Shown: piece after piece, positions 33,679 to 44,640 of the stretch
How positions within the stretch are numbered: the first letter of the stretch is position 1
Layout: each line of letters opens with the position of its first letter
The notes under the pieces: model-generated
Databases searched by the model: none
What the model saw: only the letters and a program-made list of their open reading frames with translations
Told to the model about the DNA's origin: nothing
Source of the DNA: Synaphobranchus kaupii
Lineage: Eukaryota > Chordata > Actinopteri > Anguilliformes > Synaphobranchidae
Direction of reading: 5' to 3'
NCBI GenBank assembly: GCA_029718625.1
Contig: CM056389.1
Span: 6,694,014 to 6,758,013 of the forward strand
Length of the DNA stretch: 64,000 nt
Made by a program: the position numbers and the translations under genes

Positions 33679-33934
33679 GTAAGATACATTATTGTTTCTG
33701 TTTATTTATACCGTGTAAAAAGAATAGTTATAAGAATACTTAATTTGAAAAGTTACAGGTCCTTTCTTGAAGCAGGTCTACAGATATACAGTATCTGTCC
33801 TGTGGAGGTATGTCCCATTCATCTTATAGAACTGGGATAAGCACATGTCTCTTCACTGTTCTCTGTGCCCTACATTCCACACAACACAATATCTCCTTTC
33901 ACAAAATACAGTGGAGCTCAAGTCTGATTAAAGC
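33679..33934. other. Presumed intron after the pyrin exon
   Basis: Non-coding between the GTAAGA donor and the 33-bp array. Frames continuing from the exon soon run into intron-like AT-rich codons. Confidence 0.5.
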
Positions 33935-34622
33935 CTCCAGACTACAGCTACCCCAATCAGGGTTCCCCTCCAGACTACAGCTGCCCCAATCAGGGTTCCC
34001 CTCCAGAATACAGCTGCCCCAATCAGGGTTCCCCTCCAGAATACAGCTGCCCCATTCAGGGTTCCCCTCCAGACTACAGCTGCCCCATTCAGGGTTCCCC
34101 TCCAGACTACAGCTGCCCCATTCAGGGTTCCCCTCCAGACTACAGCTGCCCCATTCAGGGTTCCCCTCCAGACTACAGCTGCCCCATTCAGGGTTCCCCT
34201 CCAGACTACAGCTGCCCCATTCAGGGTTCCCCTCCAGACTACAGCTGCCCCATTCAGGGTTCCCCTCCAGACTACAGCTGCCCCATTCAGGGTTCCCCTC
34301 CAGACTACAGCTGTCCCATTCAGGGTTCCCCTCCAGACTACAGCTGCCCCATTCAGGGCTCCCCTCCAGACCACAGCTGCCCCATTCAGGGTTCCCCTCC
34401 AGACCACAGCTGCCCCATTCAGGGCTCCCCTCCAGACCACAGCTGCCCCATTCAGGGCTCCCCTCCAGACCACAGCTGCCCCATTCAGGGCTCCCCTCCA
34501 GACCACAGCTGCCCCATTCAGGGCTCCCCTCCAGACCACAGCTGCCCCATTCAGGGTTCCCCTCCAGAATAGAGCTGCCCCATTCAGGGTTCCCCTCCAG
34601 ACCACAGCTGCCTCATTCAGGG
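33935..34622. repeat. 33-bp minisatellite, about 21 units, next to the pyrin exon
   Basis: Tandem 33-bp units containing CAGCTGCCCCATTCAGGGTT and CCCCTCCAGA. The left units read CCAATCAGG, the middle ones CCATTCAGG with ACTACAG, and the right ones CAGGGCTCCCC with ACCACAG, so variants are ordered along the array. Because the unit is 11 codons long and stop-free, both strands stay open (33810-34625 plus, 34605-33928 minus). With no exon signal, this is best read as a minisatellite, not a protein. Confidence 0.95.
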
Positions 34623-34884
34623 TAGTTTGTTATCCAATCAGCAGCGAGCTCCTTTCTGTAAGTCACCGTGTAGCCTTGTCTCCACTTGCTGAAATATGGA
34701 ATCCAAGTTCATGGAGACGGGTGAGGACACAAGCGGAAGCTTCTTTATAACAAGCTTTTTTAACATAGAAATGTTGCAATTCTTTGTATTGTTTTTCTCT
34801 ACGTTCTCTACATCAAGGCTGTTGTATAATGCATACAATGTTGAATCATCTTTTATGTAATTATTTATTTTTAAAAGCTGTTTA

Positions 34885-35075
34885 AGAGATATTTCACTTT
34901 AGTATAACATAAGTAATTTTATTAATTTCCTCCCCAATGTATTTGCATAGGGTGACTACTAGCAGCATCAACTGTCCCTGTTGACCGTAAACAGCATCGC
35001 TGTTCCTCCCAGTTGTCAGGCTCCCAATTCACTCCCATTCATTTTCGGGACCTCAATAAAATGAGTAGTTTTAAA
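34885..35075. repeat. Single-copy dispersed repeat related to the 58-bp array
   Basis: Reads GATATTTCACTTTAGTATAA, then GCATAGGGTGACTACTAGCA, ATCAACTGTCCCTGTTGACC and CAGCATCGCTGTTCCTCCCA. The middle is one unit of the 58-bp array; the flanks match the right side of that array (31612-31690) and, in reverse complement, 42356-42480 and 46795-46920. Confidence 0.8.
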
Positions 35076-35289
35076 GCACAAACTACAGAGGATAATAATG
35101 TAATGGATGCAGTGCGGATCTCAACGTTTGAATGTGGGTAACTGACTGCCTGGCAGGCTGACTGGCTGGTTGCCTGATCCCCGATGTTGAAAGCGCATGC
35201 GTAAATTCAGAGTAATTACGGTAAAAAGTTTGCCATCTAAGTCCCCATACCCTTTTACTAGTACAAGTTGTAGCACCAAAAATCATGAA

Positions 35290-35840
35290 TGAACAACTGT
35301 GGAAGTGTCAGGACTGTTTCTGGACTGCTTTGAATGGGGGGGGGGGGGCGGCATGAAGAGATGTTGGTGGGGCACAAGTGGGGGACGGGGTAGTGCGGGG
35401 TCTGAGGGTCCTCCCCCAGCAAAATTTGAGACTTTTAAAACTCATTTCCTGCATTTCTACACAACCTCACACAGGGCATTTTCTAAAATAAAATATTTTA
35501 TAAATATTTTGAAGATTTTTTTTTTTTCAAAGCGCTAGATCAGATTTGAGATGCTTTCATATAAAGCTAAAGCCATGGTAGGCTAATCAGTACATTAGTG
35601 GATAAGATAATGTTACTACATTTTAAACCATCTTATAGAGAAATGTTAGAGAAATATATTATTTTGATGTGGCATTTTTATGATTGGCCGAATCGTCTGT
35701 AGCTCTACTGACGGTGCTACGGGCGCCGACTTCATATTATCAGATTAAATGTTTTCCGGTTTTGGCTTTGGGGGGGCAGGCAGAGCATTTGGGGTGGCAC
35801 TGCTCCCCCGTGCCCACTCCTAGACATGGCCCTGGGAAGT
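35290..35840. repeat. Unclassified transposon remnant with G-rich ends
   Basis: A run of about 13 G at 35336 and GGGGTCTGAGGGTCCTCCCC at about 35398 precede an AT-rich middle. The right part (35765-35834) ends GTGCCCACTCCTAGACATGG CCCTG. A CAGGG-type terminus in reverse suggests a hAT-like end, but no left partner or 8-bp duplication is visible. The frame at 35299-35538 has no motif. Confidence 0.3.
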
Positions 35841-36283
35841 GTGGATATATTTAAAAATGCATGTCAATTGGCTGAAATGTATAATCTTTCTCGTAGTCGT
35901 TATCGCCCAGTCAATATTGTTTCACCAACGGGAGGGGGACTTTGTTGGTATTGAAATTTTACTCACAACTTTTTACTTTAGGGAAGTTAGGCCAGATAGC
36001 TACACTCTCCAGAGGAAGAAATCGCCCATGTTTTAAAATCAATCAATGTGAGAGGAGCCACAACTAACGAAAAGTAAGCCGAGTTCAAAGTTCAGATAAT
36101 TTTTTGACTGTGCAAATACGCGACCTGTTGAGTGACGAATAATTAAACAGCAATTCAAATAATTTAGCCTCCTGTTTGTCAAATGGTACGTCGACAATTT
36201 TCTGTACTAAGGTACAAACAACGACATACCTAAATTCTGCACAAAGTCCAAGACAACGTGTGGGCTAACTGTTAATGCTGGTA
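35841..36283. other. No gene seen
   Basis: AT-rich unique-looking sequence; the frame at 35839-36036 lacks any recognised feature. Confidence 0.45.
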
Positions 36284-37300
36284 TACAGTCATGTAAAAAA
36301 GTACACCCTCAAACGGAAGTCAGTTTTTTTTGACATATCTGGACACAAGTTTATTTTATTTTAATTTCAACAATGTTGATTGATTAAGGTAAACTAATTC
36401 AACAAATGATGCTAAAAACGTAGACCTTGGAAGCAATTGAAATGAACATAAATGCAAATTCCTCATGAGGAAAAAGTAAGTACACCCCTACCTCTGTACC
36501 TCTGGACTGATGAGTCAAAATTGGAGTTGTTTGGGCGCAATGCAAAACGTCATGACTGGCGAAGATGCAACACTGCCTTTGAGCAGAAGCACCTCATTCC
36601 AACGGTGAAACATGATGGAGGCGGTGTTATAGTTTGGGGCTGCTTTGCTGCCTCAGGGCCTGGTAAACTTACCATAATAGATTCAACAAAGAATTCAACT
36701 TTATGCCAGACCATTCTTGAGGAGAATGTGAGGCCATCAGTTCAGATGCTGAAGCTGAAAAGGTCCTGGATCCGCCAACAGGATAATGATCCTAAACATA
36801 CAAGCAAATCTACTACAGAATTATTAAAAGAAAAAACGGAGGGTTATGGAATGGCCAAGTCAAAGTCCAGACCTCAATCCTATCAAAATGCTTTGGGGGG
36901 ACTTGATGCGGGCTGTGCATTCAAGGAAGCCTCGAACATCACACAATTAAAGCATTACTGCAAAGAAGAATGGCTGAAAATTCCTCCCAGTCAATGTACG
37001 AGACTTTTAGTCAATTACAAGACTTCAGCTGCCGCAAGAAACGCCTAGAAGAGGTTATTGCTGCCAAACAGCAGTTATTGAAGCCAGGGGTGTACTTACT
37101 TTTCCCTCACAGGCTAATTGCACTTCTGTTGATTTATGATGAATAAATCATTTAAAAGCATCATGTCTGTGTCCTTTGTTAAATTAGACAACATTTAACA
37201 GTAAAAAGCATTGGAATAAGGATCAAATATCCATGTGTCCAAATATGTTGGAAAAGAGACAACTTATCTGGGGGTGTACTTACTTTTTAACATGACTGTA
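36284..37300 (+). pseudogene. Tc1/mariner transposon, inactive
   Basis: The element spans 36286-37298 between TA dinucleotides. Ends CAGTCATGTAAAAAAGTACA and the reverse of GTACTTACTTTTTAACATGA CTG are inverted repeats, with an internal direct copy (AAAAAGTAAGTACACCCC) at about 36471. The transposase DDE domain is recognisable: LWTDESKLELFG (first D), GGGVIVWGCFAASGPGKLT, QQDNDPKHTSK (second D). The third block, WPSQSPDLNPIKMLWGDLMR, lies in the +1 frame (about 36852-36930) because of two compensating frameshifts, after which NYKT-type C-terminal sequence returns to the first frame. The N-terminal DNA-binding helix-turn-helix region is deleted. Not functional. Confidence 0.93.
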
Positions 37301-38128
37301 TGTCTGAATTAACGTTCTGTAGCCTTTAATGAACTTTGCGGCTCGCTTCTTCTAATTAATTTGAAGAAATCAACAACATAGTTTGGTGACAGTCAAGATT
37401 TAAATGAGTATATCTTGCTTAATATTTGGAGTAGAAAGGTAATATTGTCATCGGCAGAAAGCTGAAACTATCTGTAGAACCCGCACAGCTAGACCAATGA
37501 GGGAATAGCTGGAGGGGAAGGAGCAAACATGTTTTTCCTCTGCTGTTGTGATGTAAATAAAAAGAGTTCAGTGATTTATCCTCCGGTCATGAATAGATTA
37601 CAAGTACATTTAAGAATATACTGGGTCCGTCGCCACGAGTCAGATATGAATGCGCTGCTCCATATCCCGCTTAAGACAGGCCTGAAACGGATCAGTATGA
37701 TTCTTATTATTCTCCGTTTGCAAACGGGGCCATGTTGTCATCACGGATATATCCGACCTGTCGTCCAAATGTCAATATTCTAATGGGAGCATTAGAACAC
37801 TCACACAGGAGCTGAACAACACATCGAATATATCTATGATCACAAACAGTAAGCGTAACAGTTACAATTTGTTTACTCGTAATTATCTAACTTTATATTA
37901 AATTATAATTTAGAATTTTACTTTAATCATGCGTGAAGCTCAGAGTGGTTACACTCGACTCTTCCTTGTGTGCCACCATTACTCAATATATGCTCCCGGG
38001 ATTAGCACTATTGCCGAATCTCAGTTCGGTGGAGAACACAGAGGTCGGGGGTCTGGCCAACACAATACATGTATTATATTTTACATAGATAGTTGCGAGC
38101 CCAGGTCAGCGTGCACTCAGAGGGCTCC
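37301..38128. other. No gene seen
   Basis: Mixed sequence without recognised domains. The frames at 37529-37783 and 37929-38132 have no motif or splice support. Confidence 0.45.
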
Positions 38129-39098
38129 TTAAAGGGTAAGTTCGCTATTTTGGACCTTGGACCCTATTTGCGGTCCGTCTTCCATGAACCTGACCCATGA
38201 AGTCCATTTTTTCGCTGATCGGTCCAGTATTGAGTTCGCTACAGATTTCCTGTAGGCTCTCACTGGGCTACAATAGAAGTCAACGGGGCAATTAGAAATG
38301 TTCGATAAATGTGCTTTCATGTACAATAAATGAGACGGCGTAACGGTGTATTGTTACCGGTCTCAGTATGCTCTCCTGTGAAATGTATCTCAATCCGAAC
38401 ATTTTTACGTGCTTGGCATGGCTTGGAAGTAAGCATTTCTCTGTTGCTTGTTTTCGCTGCTCCCGCGGAGTACTATGTGTCGGGGGTAGGGGAGCGGGAA
38501 GGTGTGCCGGCCGTTTACGAAACTATCTAGTTGAGCAGTCTGCGTTTGTTTACCTGCAGCAACGTAGGCTACAATTTCCACAAAAAAACTTGGATGATGG
38601 ATGACTATAATGATTACGAAGACGAAGAATTCGATTTTGACTGACGTTACTGGCTACAGATTTGAGCCAGAATACACGGACACGGAACTACAAGAGATGG
38701 ATGATAAGAGAGCAAGAGAAGAGAGAGAGGCTGAAGTTGCGCAGGTAATGTTATCCGAAGTCAGTGCGAGGTAGTGCGGTCGGAGAAATAGTTCTGTTTC
38801 AAATGGAACTGTTGTTTCAACGTTCGGTTTGCGTTTGCGATAGCCTACATTTCACAGGAGAGCATACTGAGACTGTAAGAATACACACTGAGCTATAAAA
38901 GCACATTTATCGTTGTTTTTCCATAACATTTCTAATTGCCCCGTTGACTTCTATTGTAGCCCAGTGAGAGCCTACAGGAAATCTGTAGCGAACTCAATAC
39001 TGGACCGATCAGCGAAAAAATTGACTTCATGGGTCAGGTTAATGGAAGACGGACCGCAAATAGGGTCCAAGGTCCAAAATAGCGAACTTACCCTTTAA
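38129..39098. mobile_element. TTAA-flanked fold-back element (piggyBac-like MITE) with cargo
   Basis: The direct repeat TTAA (38129-38132 and 39095-39098) flanks perfect terminal repeats AGGGTAAGTTCGC/GCGAACTTACCCT. Inverted arms extend about 190 bases at high identity (38133-38325 against 39094-38905). An inner inverted pair, CTCAGTATGCTCTCCTGTGA AATGT (38363-38387), matches 38850-38873. TTAA duplication is the hallmark of piggyBac transposons, but no transposase is present, and the ends alone do not settle the family. Between the arms lies non-arm sequence with an exon-like coding block at 38594-38744. The frames 38129-38326 and 38913-39098 are the two arms and not genes. Confidence 0.85.
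38594..38744 (+). pseudogene. Exon-like coding block carried inside the TTAA element
   Basis: From ATG 38594 the frame reads MMDDYNDYEDEEFDFD and then meets TGA at 38642. In the +1 frame (one extra base) it continues VTGYRFEPEYTDTELQEMDD, KRAREEREAEVAQ and a good splice donor (GCAG|GTAATG, GT at 38745). The acidic start followed by YRFEPEYT..EL resembles the N-terminal part of multicopy fish proteins annotated as P2X7-like; that is from memory and unconfirmed. It may be a captured host exon or the first exon of the element's own lost gene. Confidence 0.45.
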
Positions 39099-39099
39099 G

Positions 39100-39464
39100 G
39101 CTAATTTGACAAGAACCGACGTAGAACGTCCAGGGGTTCTCTTCATATCAAATTCCCAGAGCCGTGCATTAACCAATCCTTATACGGGCCGACCTTGACC
39201 GCCTACCCGACTTGGGGACTCCACATAAAGTACCACGCCACTGATCAGTTGGTCATTGGTCAGAATTGTTCCCCTGAGTATTCAGTCGTAATTTAGGCTG
39301 AAAAAGGTAGAAAATGGATTAGAGTCATGGAGACCACGCAAGTTAAAATAATAAGAATTTATTCACAGGCAGGTAGGTCATTATCTTAGAATTATGTTAA
39401 TTACCAAATACAGAAATGAAGAAAAGAAAACACAGAGTAAATATCTTACCCGGCCTCCTTCAGC
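39100..39464. other. No gene seen
   Basis: Unique-looking sequence with no supported features. Confidence 0.45.
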
Positions 39465-39579
39465 TACACACACACACACAGAATCTGCACAGTGTAGGAA
39501 ATCGATTGCGATATTCCTTACACAAAAACATAGAGTATACACGGAGTCTGCACGGTGTGGGAGATCGGTTACGATTCTC

Positions 39580-39621
<42 letters not shown>

Positions 39622-39660
39622 TACATAATCTGCACGGTGTGGGAGATCAGTTACGATTCT
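39465..39660. repeat. CA microsatellites inside a 75-bp imperfect repeat
   Basis: A short (CA) run at 39465-39480 and a longer one at 39584-39617, followed by CATACATACATA. The spacer TCTGCACAGTGTAGGAAATC (39484) recurs as TCTGCACGGTGTGGGAGATC at 39547 and 39630, each followed by GTTACGATTCTCC or a variant. The four overlapping open frames here are low-complexity artefacts. Confidence 0.88.
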
Positions 39661-41029
39661 CCCAGATAGGTTTGTCTCCCTTTCTTTTATGCCAAATCCC
39701 GCGTTTGAACCAGGCGGCAGTGCCATAAATTAACCTGGAGGTGTGGTCGAATCGGGAATCTAGACCCCCACCGTTTCTGAGTAGGGTGAAGGGAAAAGGA
39801 GTTGATTACCAGAGAGGACATTCCAGTTTTAGTTTTTCCCTGAGTTATTGAAACTATGTTTTACTAAACTCCATTTGGTATGAAATGTATCTCATTTGAT
39901 TCCTTGATTTTACCAGATTACATCCATACCAAACAGCTTACCATTATGATTATTATTAGCAGATTAGATATTATTATGTTGCAGTTGTCATGAAAATTCC
40001 CTTCTGATGAACCATTTTACATGCAATTCCTGTTACTACTACATAAGACATAATGTAACAATATAAGAATCACATGTGCAATGTTTGTAAGTTTTACAGG
40101 GTCTGTTGACCATTTAAACTGAGTCTTAACCCAGGAGAGAAGGGGGGGTGCTAACATGAGAGACGGGAAAGATCCCAGATGTATTGTTTTGGCCAGGGGC
40201 TTAATGGCCTCTTCTGCCCTAAGTGCCCCTAGAACACACAAACACACCCATGACCAAACAGTCCAACTTCCTCTTATCACAGTCCCTTCCAGGTGAGAAC
40301 AAATGGCCTGAACCCCCCTGAAGGAAGTCCGAAGAGTCCATTGTTTTATCCCACAGCTCTCTGGTCCTTTGAAGTGTCTTCACACATGGCAGCCTTTCCC
40401 ACATTGACTCCCCTCTTACATATCCTATTTTTAACTGTTTATAATACTCAAAATGGCATAGCGTCCGCCCGCCCCGTCCTCTTCTTAAAAAAATAAATAA
40501 AATAAAAATTAAAAATCTAATAGATGGTCACAAAAGAAACTAGATGACTTCTCTGATGATAACAACTATAGTAACATAATTTGTATTGTAGTACAACAAT
40601 AAACGACTTGTAGGCACCGCATTGGAGTCATGTTTGCACTTTAGAAGGCAGTGACCCTTGTGACCGCATTCTGATACATTCTAATCACATATTGGTGATG
40701 GTACGCTTTTGGGCCAGTTCTGGAATGATCACATACTGTATTTGTGATGGTACGTGCAAAAGGGTTAAAAGCAGGGGTTTTCATGCATAAACTTTGAGTA
40801 ATTACGGTAAAAAGGCGGCAGCAGAATAATCGTTCATTACAAACAACCGATCAGACCTAAACCACCCACATAAAAGACAACGTATGTAGGCTATTTGCAG
40901 GTGTCATAAGCTAATGTTGGAATTGATTTGTTCTGTCTGGACGTTGCGGTTCAGTAAACATTCTATTTTGGAGAGGAGAGAAGACAAGCAAACTCCAAGT
41001 AGATCGGAGGATATTGTTTTTTTATTATT
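39661..41029. other. No gene seen
   Basis: Includes an A-rich low-complexity tract at about 40485-40520. Open frames at 40017-40496 on both strands have no recognised domain. Confidence 0.45.
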
Positions 41030-41180
41030 ATTTATTTCAGATTTTTCCCTTTTTCTCCCAATTTGGTAGCCAATTGAACCCTATGTTATTCAATTCCCCC
41101 TTGTGTAGCAACCGCTTGAATTCGCCGCTACACAACCCCTTCAGCCGCAAGTAGGAAGGAGGGCACCACGACTCTTGCTC
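41030..41180. repeat. Dispersed repeat fragment, copy A
   Basis: TTTTTCTCCCAATTTGGTAG, CCAATTGAACCC, GTAGCAACCGCT and CGCCGCTACACAACCCC match 47180-47300 with substitutions. This wording resembles a widespread fish interspersed repeat that I know only from memory. Confidence 0.6.
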
Positions 41181-41436
41181 CTCATGTGTGCATTCTCTGT
41201 GTACAGAAAATATCAACAGGTCATTAAAACTGTCCATATAGGATAAATTTATATTTTATGAACTAAACTAATGTGGTATCTAAACAAAAAAAATGTGATG
41301 TCTATTTTTATCACAATATATAAACCGGAGCGAACTGGAGCATGCAGAGTAGTAATGTACTAATAGTGCTCATCACTCTAATTAAATTACGTCCCGCTCA
41401 CATACTCTGAGACACACACCTTTGAGAATTAGATGC

Positions 41437-42595
41437 ACTCCGTCGCCCCGGTATGCAGGCCAACCTGCATACTCCAGTGCCTTGTCAAACGTTCCCCACT
41501 GGCTGCATACAGGCGTCCGGGCTGAGCTAAGCTTGCCTAGTCTTGTTTATTAATCGAAGGTATCTGTTTTTGTCAGCTGAAAAGTTGTTTTCGGGTTTAT
41601 GTTAGCTATAAATAGAGGAACTATTTTTAGATAGTTTGATTTATTTTGTTATTGTGCGCAAGGATACATCACATAGTAAAAACATTTTGCCAGATCTTCT
41701 TTCTCTTTTGTAAGACAATATAACATTGAGAATACATCAGATATCAAAACAAACAATAACTTCTGGTGTTAGTACTCATCTCAACTTAATCTATTATCGT
41801 TGTAGTAGTAGTAGTAGTAGTAGTAAACTACGAGTAGTTTGTGCTTTAAGATGAGTAATTTCAGCGAGGTCCCGAAAATGAATGGAAGTGAACTGAGAGC
41901 CTGTGGCAGTCAAAGCGCCAAAAATATACATTCAGAAAAATCTACAGCAACGTCACTTTCCCAATATAATAACACGGTTACTCACGAACATCCACAGACG
42001 TTGTTGTGCATGTTTCTTTTTCAAAAACTACTTTCTACCAAAATACACCACCTGTGTACTGTATATCTGCACAAAGTCTGAACAGTATTCTGGGACTTAT
42101 GTCAACACAGTGCGCCCTAGAAAACTGGTGTGCTTTGGTTCAGACTTTGTGCGGATATACACAGTCGGCGTACTTCGGTGTATATTTTTGGTGCTTTGAC
42201 CACCAGAAATTTTGTTCTGTTGAGGTACATTATATCAGGTGATGTCAAGGTGAGTTGCAGCGGATATATCTACAGAACTAGTGAGTTCTCAGTGAAACCA
42301 CCTGGATGGATGGATAGCACTTGGGGTATGTAGAAACATATCAAAACTAAATGTTTGGGTGAACTGCCCCTTTAACGGTCAGCAGGGCAGCTGATGTTGC
42401 TAGTATTCATGCTATTGAAATACAATGGGTTAAGCTCCACAAAATTGCTTGTGTTATACCAAAGTGAAATATCCCTTTAAGAAAAAAGGAAACCCCTTCA
42501 AGTTTTTCCATCAGACCTCAGACCTGGGTCAAATGCACACGGTCATTAGATTCTGAGACAATTTGAAACACTCCTGCAGATTTCTGAAAATATTC
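41437..42595. repeat. Compound fold-back repeat, copy A (holds the 50-bp satellite precursor)
   Basis: Contains a GTA microsatellite (41801-41825), one unit of the 50-bp satellite (41944-41993), and a hairpin whose arms GTATATCTGCACAAAGTCTG AAC (42061-42083) and 42138-42160 differ at one base. Outer arms pair GTCAAAGCGCCAAAAATATA (about 41913) with the reverse of 42168-42200. The right part ends GGTGAACTGCCCCTTTAACG, like a fish MITE terminus, at about 42360. Blocks recur, in a different order, at 46652-47990. The frames at 41839-42333 are not supported as genes. Confidence 0.8.
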
Positions 42596-43245
42596 CGTGA
42601 AATACCTGACTTACCAAATGTACAATATCAGAAGATAATTTGTTCTGAATATGGTAAAATGGCTTGTAATCTGCAGGACTTTTACTGGTATCTAACAGGT
42701 TAAAGTATTTCACGTAAATATTTGACCCAGATCTGCTTTCACTTTCAATAGGCGAGGACCACAGAGAGCCGGCACCTACTGATAACAAAGGTAAGGAAGG
42801 AGTTGTCATTCTTTGTGATCAATGCACTTCACATAATTCTGTCCCTCCATAATCCACACTATTCCATACCAACAGTGGAATTGTTTTTTTGTAACAAAGT
42901 AAAATTTTTCTGTAAGGATGTCAAAACCCCAGGTCAATTGTTAGATTATCAGGGATCAATGTACTACATCCTTTGGAAGCATTTAGGAAAGCACAAAGAC
43001 CTCCTTGCACAGCTAGCATATAATCTAAGGCCGTTTGGTGATGCATAAGAACCGTAAGAGTATTTTTCTTGTCACAATTTCAAAGCCTTTTATAGCAAAT
43101 TTTCATTAGCAAATTGTTCCAGTGTCAATATGTTCAGCTAGACGTGCTACCCCATAACACAGAAACAAGGCAATGCCAATTTTTTCTCCCAAAAAAGAAT
43201 AAGACTTTTCTCCACATACCCACCATATTTGATCTAATGTTCCTA
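42596..43245. other. No gene seen
   Basis: AT-rich. The words AACAAAGGTAAGGAAGGAGT TGTCATTCTTT at 42783-42814 recur at 47124-47155; otherwise unremarkable. Confidence 0.45.
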
Positions 43246-43430
43246 TTCCATTAGCAGAAGCAAAAACTTTCTTATTGAACTCTATGGAAAAACAAGTCAG
43301 GAGAAGAAACCCTTCAAGTTATCCATCCATATCTACTGTATACGTCAGACCCTTGATGACTTAGAGCCATTTAGCCAACCATGTGTTCCATACTGTTCCA
43401 GTGTAATTTACAGCTAAATCTAGTCCCACC
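43246..43430. repeat. Fold-back dispersed repeat, copy 2
   Basis: TATTGAACTCTATGGA and AGAAACCCTTCAAGTTATCC match 7129-7175 in direct orientation, whereas TACGTCAGACCCTTGATGAC to CCAGTGTAA matches 6967-7045 in reverse complement. Confidence 0.75.
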
Positions 43431-44361
43431 CTCCAATTCCCATAGAGATTCATTCAAATGCAGAGAAGCTATAGTATCGCTTGTAAGAGTACCAGAAAAT
43501 AAGATATCAAGAGTCTTTTGATATTGTTGGGTCACAGATATCAGGAAGTCATGGCATGCAAAAGATATGCGACCAAATATAAAGAATTATTACGTTATTC
43601 TACATTATGTTAAACTGTCCAATATTTTTTGATGCCTGAAAATGGGGGGAACTATGTACAAAAGGTTCTATAATTTCTCATTTCTGGCTTCATCCTTCTA
43701 TTTCTGAAAAAACAATGGTTAATAAAGGTGATGTGTGACACAAGTTTCTCACACAACAAATTATCAACAAACCAACATTGAAGTCTCAATTCTCAGTCTC
43801 TTGAATCATGTGCCGAACATGGCCGCGTCTTTTAAAAAAAGAAAATGCACATCTGTGTGTTCAGTTAAGGACAAGACAGGACGTTTTTGGCGTGAAAAAA
43901 CGTCTGCTTTTTCACACATAAAAAATAAGAGGGTGCTATTAATAGCCCAAAGCACTTACGACCCTCCTCCCGCCACAGCCACCAACTGTAAAATGCATAA
44001 AATGCACCGTTTATACACGGTAAGAAAATCATGCTCACGTATAGAAACAATAATATTAGTAAAAAAAGTTGTACAACGTTGTTTTCCCTTGCTTATTGTA
44101 CTATATATAGTACCTGATGCACTTTAGGTTTAGAAGACACCTAAGTTTTTTTTTCTCCAAAATCTCTCGTATAAATATTTTTAGGAAACCAAGTACTTAC
44201 CAGTATATTCAGCTACAGCTGTTTTCTGATTAACCATGAAGAGTTTATCTTGTTACATTTCGCCAATGTCCCGTACAGTCTGTTGTTGTGTAAATACACA
44301 CGCGCTTTTGTACAAAAAACGTATTTAAATACATTAGGCTACTTATGTTATGGTTATTATA
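43431..44361. other. No gene seen
   Basis: The longest frame (43735-44127 plus) has no hydrophobic, coiled-coil or family signature and no splice context that I can support. Confidence 0.4.
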
Positions 44362-44640
44362 TACAGTGCCCTCCACTATTATTGGCACCCCTGGTAAAGA
44401 TGAGTAAAAAGGGTTATAAAAAATTAACCATTTGGTGAATTAGCTTAATGTCACACTGAAAAAATGAGACAAATCCAACCTTTAATTGAAGTAAATTTAT
44501 TATGAGAAAAAAAATCCCTCATCAAGAAATACGTTTTTTTAACAAAACCACGTGTGCTACAATTATTGCAAACAGCACACAACCATTTGGTAAAATATAC
44601 TTTAATATAGGCCTATCATAAATTGCTCTCCTCATATGTT
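44362..44640 (+). mobile_element. Left end of a second, truncated Tc1 element
   Basis: After a TA (44362-44363), the sequence CAGTGCCCTCCACTATTATT GGCACCCCTGGTAAAGATGA has the start of a common fish Tc1 family. It is followed by about 250 bases of typical AT-rich 5' region (AATGAGACAAATCC, ACAATTATTGCAAAC). No transposase and no right end. Confidence 0.7.

Noticed and set aside
39381..39726. Four overlapping open frames
   Set aside because: They consist of CA/GT microsatellite translation (TH and CV runs).
42546..42809. 87-codon minus-strand frame
   Set aside because: It overlaps the duplicated compound repeat and has no motif, splice sites or conservation that I can see.
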